DNA of 33,009 nucleotides from Arachnopeziza araneosa. Lineage: Eukaryota; Ascomycota; Leotiomycetes; Helotiales; Arachnopezizaceae. Below, in pieces: positions 1-9,865 of this stretch. The notes below the pieces were generated by a model. It was not told where the DNA came from. It made no database searches and was given only the letters and a program-made list of their open reading frames with translations. How positions within the stretch are numbered: position 1 is the first letter of the stretch; each line of letters starts with the position of its first letter. A program made the position numbers and the translations under genes. Where the stretch lies: NCBI GenBank assembly GCA_003988855.1, contig QYAI01000259.1, positions 1-33,009 of the forward strand, written 5' to 3'.

Positions 1-112
1 TCCTTCGTAGCTAGCCTATAAGTAAGAACATATTCAGACTACATTCGGGGTACTCCCATATACCCCTCGCAGCAGTGTTCGTGCTTGTGCCGTTACAAAC
101 ACACCAGACACA
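1..112 (+). repeat. Partial copy of the terminal-inverted-repeat (MITE-like) element
   Basis: The window opens inside a copy of the repeat found whole at 15379-15724. Bases 1-19 match the left arm at 15483-15501 (CCTTCGTAGCTAGCCTAT). The next 90 bases can still be aligned, with an ACTCCCATAT block at 51-60 and a further related stretch to about 110. The match follows the left arm and loop of the complete copy in the same orientation. The outer end lies outside the window. No right arm is visible downstream, so the copy is either truncated or too diverged to follow. Confidence 0.6.
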
Positions 113-673
113 AGCGATTAGGTAATGTAGCGCCTTTGCATGTTGCTATTCCTAGCCAGAAATTGGAGGCTAGAAAATATAGGAGATAATCAGCTAGCTA
201 TGATAGGTCTAGCGTTAGGATGACAAAGGAGCCACAACGTCAGCGCCAAAAATGGACGAGGCGGTCTGTGCTCAGAATCTTTTTAAGCGAAAGGGGGCGA
301 AGCCGATTTTGCAAGTGACTGTATTTTAACTAGAATCTATTTTCTTCTTCTTTTAACGAGAAGGCATTTTTAATCTCAGATAACATTAGTAAGTTAAATA
401 TAAAGAAACAACAACTATTTATTAAGAGCCAAAAACTGCTTTTTAAAGAATACGAAGCCAAAAGGTAAGGGATCATAATGAAAGAAGACAAATAATTAGA
501 TAATAAATAGCAATAATTCTTAATTACTTTTCTCCAGAACTTGAAATCTTGGCCCAGTACTCGGTTCCATAATTGTCTCCCTAGCCGGAATAATTGCCGA
601 CCCCCCTGTGCTTACTTGTAAATAGGATGATTGTAATAGTGCCCCAGATCGGGTAAATCTCTCGGGTTCCAAG
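113..673. other. AT-rich non-coding gap
   Basis: No reading frame or splice pattern that I can support. The part from about 320 to 540 is rich in A and T, which fits decayed repeat DNA, but no recognisable element remains. Confidence 0.5.
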
Positions 674-946
674 TGTTACGATTGAACTAGAGGCCGTGCG
701 CTGACAATAGGATTGGCTAGGGATTGGCAGGACTCTCTAGTAATACTATCGGATCAGGAGAATTCAGGTCACGTGACAAGGTCACATGACGGATCAGAAG
801 GGATCGTGAGGGATCATAGGGATTCTATGATCCGGCATGATCCGGCATGATCCACGGATACGAAGGTTCTATATAAGTCTAGCTCTTCACCCATTAGATA
901 GGAGCTTCGTGCTCAACTCAAATAAAGTATCTTTTACTTGGTAACA
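674..946 (+). mobile_element. Probable LTR of a retrotransposon
   Basis: A 273-bp block begins TGTTAC and ends GTAACA, giving a perfect 6-bp terminal inverted pair of the TG...CA type. Inside, in the expected order, are a TATA box (TATATAAG near 870) and an AATAAAG polyadenylation-like signal near 921 close to the 3' end. A CACGTG palindrome lies at 769-778 and a GGCATGATCC direct repeat near 834-853. The five bases on either side do not match, so there is no target-site duplication. It is either one LTR of a larger degraded element or an old solo LTR. No second copy is in the window, so the assignment rests on terminal and promoter-like signals alone. Confidence 0.42.
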
Positions 947-1200
947 AGCTACAACTACCCAGACCGTACCAGTGAACAACCTGAACCAACCTAGTGAACC
1001 CCGGAGCGGCTAGAATTGTTACATGAGCTAATGGAGGATTAAAGAGAGCAACAGGGTATAAAGAGCTGAGGAGCTCTGAGCTAGGAAGTGGACACACTTG
1101 AAAATCAGTTCAATATCACTTCTGAGAAGATCACTTAATTTAATCAACACAAGCTCTTATTATTTGATCAGTGAACCATTGATTTATATTCTCTAATTAA
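947..1200 (+). mobile_element. Possible degraded internal start of the LTR element (gag-like leader)
   Basis: Directly after the LTR is a leader and then a frame starting ATG near 1031. It reads like coding sequence but carries several stops. One open stretch (residues EVDTLENQFNITSEKIT, about 1088-1137) looks helical and Gag-like. There is no zinc knuckle, protease or reverse transcriptase nearby. The call is an inference from position and composition; it could equally be ordinary intergenic DNA. Confidence 0.2.
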
Positions 1201-1564
1201 AGGACTCATTGCTTATATGAGCAATACCTACGGCTCGATCCGTGACAAAAGTAGTAATTCGGGACAGAAATGTTATCAAGGCGAGTTACGTACTCATAAC
1301 TTTTCTCGTTACAGCAAGCTTCTCAGACTCCTCAGACGCACGTAGTAGATCTTGTATTCGTACATCTGTAACAACTAAGTAGTTCTCTCAATCTAATAAA
1401 AAGGTTATCTAACCTGAGATGAATCACGCTACGAATCACGTTCGAGTCTCGCGGTAGCCGAAGGAGGCACGATTTACTGCCATGTTGCTCATTGCTGCCT
1501 GGTAACTGCGCCGCAATTCTGTCCTATGACAGCGAAGTTAGGACTAAGCTATACCTTGCTAAAG

Positions 1565-1870
1565 CTAGCTCGAATTCGGCTCACCCATTACCCTTACAGT
1601 GCACATCCAAGATGAGCTTATAGAGACGAGGCTCACCTCAGTCACCCGTTGGCTGTGGCTTGATGAGCCGAGGAAGTCCCGAATGTAAATCCGACGTCTT
1701 GGCAGAGACCCTATCCATTCACGCGTCTTGCTATCCTTGAGAGAATAGATGTTTTTGACGTCCTTGAAGAATTGTGTTACAGCATCTCTTGTTCTCAGCC
1801 CTTTGTTGGGTGTGCGAGTACTCGCCATGTCATCATCAATATCGAGGTCGTTGTACAGCTTTCTATGCAC
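1565..1870 (-). CDS. Short hypothetical ORF, 101 aa
   Basis: An open frame with an acidic start (NDLDIDDD) and a basic middle (SLPRRRIYIRDFL). No family is recognised, and there is no signal peptide or membrane segment. It lies 40 bp downstream of the kinase-like gene on the same strand but in its own frame, and I found no splice pair joining the two. It may be a fragment of a decayed gene or a chance frame. Confidence 0.2.
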   Translation of the reverse strand: MHRKLYNDLDIDDDMASTRTPNKGLRTRDAVTQFFKDVKNIYSLKDSKTREWIGSLPRRRIYIRDFLGSSSHSQRVTEVSLVSISSSWMCTVRVMGEPNSS

Positions 1871-1910
1871 CTTCTAATATTTACCTAAGCTATATTCGAC
1901 ATAAAAGAGC

Positions 1911-3509
1911 CTAAGGTGCTTTTGAACCGTCGATTGTTTCTTCTACCTGTATTACAATTCGCAACACTTCTTCAAGACTCGGCCGCTGTTGTAATGGGGC
2001 AAGAATAACGGCATCACCAGGCTCCTCCGCTACGCCCATTCTTCTTCTCGTATGCGCACACAAGAACCGCTCGGCGGTGCGTAACTCATCCTTCCACCAC
2101 TCGGCTGCTGCATCCTGCGTTTCTCTATAATCGCTTTCTCCTCTGCTCAAGGGGCCCGACTTTCCGCGAACGAAAAGCTTACCCTTTACTATTTGATGCG
2201 TTGAACGTTCATGCCATTCCGGTGCACCAGCCGTACATTGCTCGATACATGATCTCATAATTTCAGGGGTTTGTGCGAAGGAAGGAAACTCCACCGCGCT
2301 TGGGGTGTCGCGAAAACTTTCCACGTTCATAGTCATCCCGTTCATTGTACCCACTCTCTCGAACAGGCACCACAGCAACTTGCCTAGCATAAATACCATT
2401 GCAGAGCGCCTTTCGATGGGATTGAGGCGGTTCCACGAAGTGCTGAACCCGTAGATGCTATTTTGATAACGCCTCACGGTTGCTGGTGACCTCCAGTCAG
2501 GAACCCATTCTCGCAACATTCTCCGATATCGTTCTCTCTCTTCACGGGGTGCATGGACTGCCAAACATTCAAAATAGTCGAGGTAATAGACCTCTAGGGC
2601 TGACCACGAGTACCAGTTACCTCTCTGCTCGAAATCCGTGACGATAGGCTGGAATCCTCTGTCACAGACGGAGACAAGGATATTTGGTAGCTTCAAGTCC
2701 GAGTAGAATTCCGCAGGACTGTGCTGGATGCGTATCAAAGCCGAGATGATTTGCCTAGCGCAGCTCACGCGACCTATCATTCTTTCAAGCTTCTTGCTTG
2801 TCGGACGCAATGCATCTCGAAGATTGCCTTCGGGATAATATTTCAGTATGAACCCGCATACTCCAACCTTACCTCCAAATCGACTTCGCTTAGTAACAAG
2901 AAACAGTGGCTTGGAGATGATGTTAGGATGGGCATCCAGGCTCAATAGCGTCTTGATCTCGTGGTACATAAATTCGGGGTCATGTACCAGAGACTTGAAT
3001 ATATAGAGCTCATTTCCAGGTATCGACTGAATACGAACTGCACTGATTGTTTCGTGTAACTGAAACTGTAGCTGGAGAGTACCAATGTCAATCGCATCCG
3101 GCCAGAGTGGTTTTGAGAAGTCCCACATCTTTAGTAGCTCTTCCACAGAGAGCCAGTATTGTTCCGTTGTGTAGATGGGGAAGAATTGTATATCCATATG
3201 CTCAAAATTTCTTTGTATGTTATCCACAACAATTCGAGATCCGTAGGGTAAACTGAAGTACCGCTTCTCAAAATCAGGTAGTCTAGACGACCAATAACTC
3301 AGAGCTCCCAGAATATGTTTAGAGAAACCACTTGCAACGATTTGCTGGTTGCCGAGTAATGAAGATGAGCCGGGTCGGAGAGTACCATGTAGTGATGGGG
3401 GTATCTGTGATATATCTGGGCAGTATATGTCGATTTTCGTCGGTGGTTTTCCGAGTGCAAAATTAGGTATTGCATAGAATCGCATCCCGTCTGGTTCTCC
3501 ACCCTCCAT
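1911..3509 (-). CDS. Degenerate protein-kinase-like protein, 532 aa
   Basis: Single open frame. Residues 150-300 follow the protein kinase fold: a VAxK-like lysine (YIFKSL, K172), an alpha-C glutamate (YHEIKTLL, E184), a hinge-like FILKYYPEGNLRDAL, a catalytic loop YSDLKLPNIL (D271, K273, N276) and TDFEQRG at the DFG site (D292). The usual HRD is YSD, DFG is DFE, no glycine-rich loop is evident before K172, and the activation segment lacks a clear APE. The catalytic Lys, Asp, Asn and metal Asp are retained, so activity is possible. The first 150 and last 200 residues match nothing I recognise. There is no signal peptide or membrane segment, so it is probably cytosolic. Such divergent kinase-like proteins are common in Pezizomycotina accessory regions. 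The substrate is unknown. Confidence 0.75.
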   Translation of the reverse strand: MEGGEPDGMRFYAIPNFALGKPPTKIDIYCPDISQIPPSLHGTLRPGSSSLLGNQQIVASGFSKHILGALSYWSSRLPDFEKRYFSLPYGSRIVVDNIQRNFEHMDIQFFPIYTTEQYWLSVEELLKMWDFSKPLWPDAIDIGTLQLQFQLHETISAVRIQSIPGNELYIFKSLVHDPEFMYHEIKTLLSLDAHPNIISKPLFLVTKRSRFGGKVGVCGFILKYYPEGNLRDALRPTSKKLERMIGRVSCARQIISALIRIQHSPAEFYSDLKLPNILVSVCDRGFQPIVTDFEQRGNWYSWSALEVYYLDYFECLAVHAPREERERYRRMLREWVPDWRSPATVRRYQNSIYGFSTSWNRLNPIERRSAMVFMLGKLLWCLFERVGTMNGMTMNVESFRDTPSAVEFPSFAQTPEIMRSCIEQCTAGAPEWHERSTHQIVKGKLFVRGKSGPLSRGESDYRETQDAAAEWWKDELRTAERFLCAHTRRRMGVAEEPGDAVILAPLQQRPSLEEVLRIVIQVEETIDGSKAP

Positions 3510-4209
3510 TCTTCAACTTATCTCACACCCATCATTCGAGTCCTCGCATGAATAAATTGGTTCATGTATAACTCTGCTATTGAGTAGAGTGTTCGCATAG
3601 ATTGCTGTAGGCTGCATTACCAGCTTGATAATGTGGGCATGTGCTTCCATGTTGAACGATCAGTGTTGTCCTTGGGAATTTGAGGGTTTCTGCTGGAAAT
3701 ATCAGCACTTCTGAAAGTCAATCGTACTAGCCGTGGTAGAACACATCTTTATTGGAAAGTTACGCGTATTATGATTGGCAAATATATCATGTTCTTTCTG
3801 TTCCAACAAACCGGGGCCGGACATACTCGGAAGTGAGCCTTATTCTGCACCCCATTCTTATTGACAAATTAAGTTTCTTCCCAACTTGCACTAGTCAAAA
3901 GCCACAAATCACAGGAATCGATATATGCAGAGTTTGATGCGCACTGCTCCATTTATCCCGTTTCGATCGCAGCACCAAGTCCCATGACGGCTTATCTGAC
4001 TAGCGGGCACTAATGATATGTTTCTCTGGGAATCTTATCAACCAAGCATAATTGTGCCATCCTTTATCCTTCTTGGCATTTTTTGGAATCGGGTATCATT
4101 ACATGACCCCCGCGCGCAAACTCTTTCTACGTTGAAATTGATAATATTCCTGCATCATTTTAGTTCTTCACCTTATCTAAATTAGTATAGTCCTGTTTGC
4201 CTTACCAGA
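3510..4209. other. Divergent intergenic region
   Basis: It separates the minus-strand kinase-like gene from the plus-strand dioxygenase pseudogene and should hold both promoters. No coding signal, repeat or palindrome stands out. Pyrimidine-rich sequence lies just before the ATG at 4210. Confidence 0.5.
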
Positions 4210-5608
4210 ATGGCTCCTTCAGCAACAACACCTCCTCCTGAGGTCCATTTAAAAAGCCTGCCCTCTGCTATAAAGAACATCAAGCTCCGGTCAGAGTATT
4301 CAATTCCCGAAGGATGGCCATCCACTCTGGAGTCCTCGTTTGTCTGGTCTAGAGAGCAGTTCGAAAATGGAGCAGGTTATACATACGTCCTGAATGAGAA
4401 TGAGAAGCAGGAAGTATACGACGCTCTTAGCTACTTTAATAGCAAGTTGATACTATGGTGCAACGTCTTGAGATGCCTGACTAACGGAGAATAAGACTTG
4501 AATCTCGGTGGTCATGAAGTGGATCGATCCAACTTCCCCTACCAACACTCGAAGGAAAACTTGAGGAGTTAGCTTTAGTAATACATCAAGGCCGTGGTTT
4601 CTTTGTTTTGAAAGGACTGGATATCAATCGTCATTCCGACGAGGATAACTTGGTCATCTTTCTTGGCGTTTCAAGTTACATTGCGTCGAAAAGGGGAAAA
4701 CAAGACACGAATGGAAGGATGATAGATTCGTCGATAGTCTCTCCCTCTAAAGATCAAATACGCTGACTAGTATTTTCGCAGCGCACATTCACAACTCAAA
4801 GCAAACGCTAGAGACTCAAGAACGGCGCCCACCTAAATTTTCATCCCTTCTTATGGTAACAGGCATACCAATGAGATGCCAAGCATGTTAGCTAAATATT
4901 TATCTCAGACACTACACACGGATCTGGTAAGCGACGTGCTCGCTATGCAGACTCGAAGCTGCGCATCAGTTGGAGGGAGGCAGATCGTTGCATCCTCATG
5001 GACAATCTACAACGAGCTTGCCAAAACGAGACCCGATGTTTTAGCAGTCCTAGCAAGTCCAGACTAGTTCTTTGACGAGTAAGCTATCCTCTGTTCTGCA
5101 TATTCCGATACGCTGCTCTTGCGCTAGTACTAGACTGATCTTGGGCGATAGACAAGGCCGGACGGATGAGAGCAAGGGTCGTCCCCTCCTCTATTTCTAC
5201 GACAAATACATCATCATGAACTTCTACAAAGCTCCTCTCTTCGGCGTCGACGGGGTCCAGCAGCGAGAGGGGTATCCCTTGCCTACGCCAACACAGATAA
5301 AGGCACTGCAAGCCGTGGAAGAGATAGCTGCCAAGCACCAGCTCGCGATTAAGGCCGATCCTGGGGATCTGACATTCGTCAACAATCTTGCGTTGCTGCA
5401 CGGCCGTGAAGCATTCGTCGATCATCTACTCGAAAAACGGTACCTGGTCCGTCTCTGGTTGAAAAATGAGGCGCTGGCCTGGAAACTCCCTCCTGCGCTA
5501 GTTGCCGCGAACGATTCCATATTTTACGATGATGAGATTGACGAGATCTGGAATTTTGCGCCGGAGCCGAAGCTGTCTTTCCAGATTCAGGAGCACTTCT
5601 CTCCATGA
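4210..5608 (+). pseudogene. Broken TauD/TfdA-type Fe(II)/2-oxoglutarate dioxygenase
   Basis: The parts of a fungal TauD-like dioxygenase lie in order. Exons by phase: 4210-4441, 4496-4725, 4782-4855, 4909-5078, 5152-5608. Metal ligands are HTD (4915-4923) and the later His in LLHGREAF; the 2-oxoglutarate Arg is in RYLVRLW. Lesions seen: (1) a one-base deletion near 4536-4540, where NFP must be followed by LPTLEGKLEEL one frame over; (2) the second intron starts AT, not GT, at 4726, although its phase joins GRMI to AHIHNSK perfectly; (3) an in-frame TAG at 5065-5067, between PD and FFDE, where the family has Trp. Intron 1 is GC-AG (GCAAGT...AATAAG), which can be functional. The remaining introns (4856-4908, 5079-5151) are normal GT-AG. 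Several independent lesions make a sequencing error unlikely. The ancestral substrate cannot be told. Confidence 0.85.
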
Positions 5609-6256
5609 TTCAGTGTATTTTAATTGCATACATGCTGTGTAATCGAGCAAACTGTGTTTTTATGCATTCTGAAACGCTGAAGCTTTCGACGATGAGTAGC
5701 CGTGAGAGAATATTTTATGCAGTGGCAGAATATACGTTTGAATGAAATCGTAATCATTAACATGCTCGTTACTATCTACCGTGTCATGTGCTATGTACTG
5801 GTCTTGCTGAATAATCCAAGTTATTCCCGTCATGTACTAGTCCTATCCACCCCTCACTCTTTTCCTGCGAGGGGATGAATGCTAGCCTACAGGGACATTG
5901 ATAGGCCGTTGAAAATTACCCCAGAAGAACACTATAAACTTGGAGTGCTAATTTCCCCCAAATAATAAACAATTGGATGAAGACGCTAGAGGTTGCGCTA
6001 AACAGGACTCGAATGACCTCCTTATGGACTGAAAGAAGCTTCGCTGCAACAGAATAACAGAAGCATTGCACTTTGTTCGTACAGAGGAAAACATGCTACG
6101 AGAAATTCCGCACAAGCTTGAAAACTAAAGTGAGGCTCGATGAAAACGTACTTGAAGACATAAAGATACTGACAACCAAAACACGGATCTGCTAAAGCAT
6201 GAAAGGGCTGGTTTCGCCGTGATTGAACATCAATGTACTGAGCAAGTTGCTCCAAC
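5609..6256. other. Intergenic, convergent 3' ends
   Basis: It lies between the end of the dioxygenase relic and the end of the minus-strand unknown gene, so mostly 3' flanks. Minus-strand open sequence at 6022-6285 is out of frame with the neighbouring gene and does not look conserved. Nothing else seen. Confidence 0.4.
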
Positions 6257-7014
6257 TTAAGATGTTCCTTCCAAATGGATATCATTAAGATCCAATGCGC
6301 TCAAGTCATAGTCATCGGTGGTCTGGTGGTTAAACTGCGAGCCGATCCCGCAGAACGACAGCGAGATCTCTTGACGAAACCATGACTGTGCATGGTCACA
6401 TGCGGGAGATCTTTCCACCTGTGACGATTGTGCAAAGCTCGGCCGGATCTCTTGGCTCGTCGACGAGAGAGCCTTTTCTTGTGGTGTGATTGGCTGGGTG
6501 GGACGTCTGGTACGTCTGGTAAAGCTTTCGTCTATTTGGTAGGCGGTGAGGTTTATGTTGAGGGCTCCTAGGAAGCGTTGTAAGTATTGTACCATAACTG
6601 CAAATGTGATTTAATTACCATTTATTGCAAGAGTCGAGGTGTAGGGTTTGTCCGAATCGTCGGATTGTAATAAGTCGCTTGTTTCTTCCCAGAGAGAGGA
6701 TGGATATCTCTCTTCGCTCTTATTCATGGAGTACTAGATAAAGTGAGCTCGTGATTGCATATTGTGGTGCTGTACGACGTACCTCGCGTAGTGTCATCTT
6801 GAGAAACAATGAAAAGTATTCTGTCCGTCACATTTTCGAATCCTCCAAAAATCGCCACGTTCACAGTCTGTCCTTGGATCTTTATACTACTGATTAAGAC
6901 CCCTCGGGCAGTGAACTCTTGACCGTTCGAAAACGGGACTTTTCTAAGATCCATGACAGCGAATCTCCGCCTTGGCCTGAGAAATAAGTACTCTCGGTCA
7001 AGAAATCCCATCAT
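6257..7014 (-). pseudogene. Unrecognised gene, apparently broken
   Basis: Three coding-looking blocks follow one another on minus. Block 1 (7014 to about 6793) contains FLRPRRRFAVMDLRKVPF and VAIFGGFENVTDRILF. A good donor (GTACGT) follows at about 6782, with an acceptor CTAG at about 6734, but the join lands one base out of frame. Block 2 (6727-6614, SSLWEETSDLLQSDDSDKPY) runs into TAA at 6611-6613. Block 3 continues in the same frame (VMVQYLQRFLGALNINLTAY) to a stop at 6257, ending in an acidic tail. The TAA may have been CAA, or the 21 bases GTAATT...GCAG may be too short an intron. No clean start lies upstream of 7014. No family is recognised. An intact gene with unusual splicing is possible. 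Confidence 0.4.
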
Positions 7015-7294
7015 CGGGGACTCGGTGCACGAATCCTCACCCCTTCCCCGAGAGCCTTACGCACAGATAAACGTGCAGAATCTGATCGCTGAAGCCGACT
7101 GGGAAATCAGGCTAAGTAGCTCGGGATGACTTCCCTGCAGCAGCTTGACCGAGCACGTGATCGTTCGCAAGCCACACCGGCAACAGCTGAGGTCGTAGCA
7201 AGTGAAGAAGAAACAGAACTTGCGAGAATATTACATGTACTCGTGGAAATAATTGATATATGCTGGTTCCTAAATTTTTAAACTCCCTGGGCGT

Positions 7295-9554
7295 TCAAGG
7301 TGTCCAATCTTCGGCGTACAACTGAGACGAAAAGTAGTATTCATTTTCATACCTCCGGTTATCCTTGATCAATTTGAAAAGGTTATCTATCGCACAGAAA
7401 TCAGTCCACATAAAAGTGATTGAATGTATACACATCTTATGGCGAGATCCCGCTCAAAATTTGTAATGAGTGCGCAGCTGTGGAGGAAGATAAATATGCA
7501 GAGATATATAGCAAACCAATTTTTGGTCTTCTTGGAAAGAACAAGATCCTGCAGCTGCTGGAGTGTTTTTTGCTTGAGTGGCCGCAAGACACAGACCGTT
7601 GTCATTAATTCAATCTGTGCACTGATCATTGGTGGTACCAAGAAGTAGCCATAATTGTAATAGTCTTTGTCGTGAGTCTGGGGTGCTTGCCCAAGTGCCT
7701 CCTCTGAACATATACGTTCAGAACGTGTCTCCATGCGTATCGCGGTCCAAAGCTGCAGCGCATTACGCAAGAGACTCCTTTCCTCTTCTCTCTGTGTCAT
7801 CTACAAGTTAGTACATACATAAATTGCGATCGGGCCAACTACCTCTGAGCATTGGGAGTATTTATAAGCAATTGCATAAGTCGAGCGAAGCAATTGATTC
7901 GATTCGTCAATGAAATGTTCAATATTAAGGGTAACAGAATCTTCGACAAACTGTGCCAACCGCTTACCAGTCTCTGTCATATTTTCAATGGCGTACGGGG
8001 GACACAGGTGCGTTTTCCGGGTGCCATTTGTAGTCCATCGCCTGTGCAGACTATCACCTGGCTCTGAAACGAATTGCCTGACTTTCACGGTGTAGGAAGA
8101 CCCCCTAATATCTTGAGTCAGGCTAACAGTTTTAGTTTCAGACGAAGCCCAATTTTCGATTTCAACAATGTCAAAAGATCTCCACCTTTTGCTCCATATG
8201 TAATGCGGATGGTGACCTTTGTCAAACAGTGTAGCATCTGAGATTTTCCAGCGTAGACAGGGCAGTCTCTGGAGAGTCATATTGGTTCCTTTGACACAAG
8301 TCACACATGGTCCGTGAGGATTCCGTTCATCCCGAATACACTATCTCAGGTCAATATGAAGCTAATTGTTGCATTCATGGAAGCACCACTTACACGAATC
8401 CGATGGATGCGGCAGCGAATACATGCCCCCAGAGTCCGAGTTAGTATAGTCTCTTCACGTTCTTGAAGGCTCTTGAAGGCGCCTCTACTGCTTTTCTTGG
8501 TTTTGCGGATCTTTGCGCCATACGTGACACCACTTCTGGCACGTGGTCGTTTACGGGAAGCTTGATTCAATTCTGAGATGTTTGTACGGGCATCATCCAC
8601 AAATCCGTCAGATCCTTGATCATATCCTTCATCTGCGACTGGAGCATTAGACCCTTGAGAACCCACGGTGTTTAAATTGTCCGTCTGGATTTGTGGACGA
8701 GATAAAGAAGGTTGATAGCTTTGACCGGATGCTTTTGCTCCCCAGTTTCCGACGCCTTGATTTGCAGAACCGGATGGCGTGGGGTTATCCCAATTGAAAT
8801 TTGGCAAGTTCAAAGCACCGTTTGAGTTGAAAGATGGCACAAAGATATTTGCATCAAACTCTAGGTCTTGAAGTAGGCTGTTCGGGCCCCAATCGTTGCA
8901 GAGCGGGGGAAGCGTCGTCACTCCAAAATCAGAGTAATTGAAGGTATTTGAGTAGCTGTTCAAGTTGGAGGAATTATGCCCAGAGTCGGTAGAGATGAAT
9001 GTATTACCCTCATGGGATTGAAATTCCAGGTCGTTTGGCAAGGAATTAAACTCAAGCTGCTTCGGCTCCACGGGTACTTCCCAGACACCAGGCGAGGGGA
9101 AAGGAGCATGATTCAGGTCAGGGAAGATAGTGCTGAGATTTTGGCTGGGCCTGGCTGAAACTGATAGCTTCTTTGCCAACAGGAGGTCGTCCAAAGAGAG
9201 TCCGAGGATGTCAGCAGCATGTTCTAGGACCCTCTTCTCTGCTCGTGAGGAAGGGTGGTGAGCTTCTGAACCCATACTTTCGTTCGTACCACCATTTGTG
9301 GCGGGTTGGCCGCGCTGTTCAAGTGTTTCGTGAAATGCGTCGCCGGTAGAGAACTAAGGAGGGGTGCATTTAGATGATATAAAGCAGCTGTGAGCTGTAG
9401 GACTTACCATGGTATAGAATAGATCGCGCTTCTTGTTGCTCTCCCAAGGCGGTGTAGGGAGCGGTGCAGATGTCTGTCTATCCCGTGGCACGGGAGAAAC
9501 TTGTGATAAAAGATATGAGAGACCAGAATGCTCCAGTCTGAAAGAGTTGTGCAT
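7295..9554 (-). CDS. Zn(2)Cys6-type fungal transcriptional regulator, 687 aa
   Basis: Five exons by splice signals and phase: 9554-9408, 9353-8394, 8340-7843, 7800-7434, 7386-7295 (2064 nt in frame). All four introns are GT-AG, 42-54 nt; the 42-nt one has TACTAAC. The zinc cluster is in the middle and is split by intron 2 after R369. Cysteines 360, 363, 370, 381, 384 and 397 give CX2CX6CX10CX2CX12C, and the motif ends LQRLPCLRWKI. This resembles a fungal family whose cluster reads GPCLTC...RLPCLR and differs from Gal4-type spacing. Before it are a long Asn/Ser-rich low-complexity region and a basic patch (SRKRPRARS) that could be a nuclear signal. The C-terminal half has no domain I can name. 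It is divergently oriented to the GNAT relic. Target genes are unknown. The last short exon depends on a GTGTAT donor and is less sure. Confidence 0.82.
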
Positions 9555-9634
9555 GAATACAAGCTTGCGGCAAGGAAATCTCGAGCCTAATAAATGACAA
9601 GGCGGCTTCTTGCAGCTTCTCCGAAGGAATCTCT

Positions 9635-9650
9635 CCGATCACGTGATCGG
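9635..9650. promoter_or_regulatory. Perfect 16-bp palindrome with CACGTG core
   Basis: CCGATCACGTGATCGG is a perfect inverted repeat centred on an E-box/CACGTG core. It lies 81 bp upstream of the regulator start (9554, minus) and 215 bp upstream of the GNAT relic start (9866, plus), in a region that must hold both promoters. CACGTG cores bind bHLH factors in fungi. That this one does so is inference. Confidence 0.45.
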
Positions 9651-9865
9651 GGAAGCTCTCCTTCTTTCGCCTCGGCAAGGCATTCTTACCACACTCTTAT
9701 ACTTTCTCCATACAACCACCCTCGGAAAACATCCAAAATCATTCCTGCAGCTCAGTCTGACTACTCTTTTCCTTTTTCCAGCCTTGGCTTCACCGACGTA
9801 CTTTTATGTGTCCAGCCTCGTCGGCGCTCATCTTTTCCCTGGCTCTGTGCAGTATTCCTCTCCAG

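Noticed and set aside
1425..1470. tRNA-like stretch with GTTCGAGTC resembling a B box
   Set aside because: No T-stem pairing around it, no A box at the right distance and no acceptor stem.
6022..6285. Minus-strand frame downstream of the unknown gene
   Set aside because: It overlaps the end of the clearer frame in another phase and has no protein character beyond hydrophobic runs.
8341..8393. Loss of zinc-cluster cysteines in the regulator
   Set aside because: The apparent loss is an intron; splicing brings the third Cys next to RIHRIR and completes the cluster.
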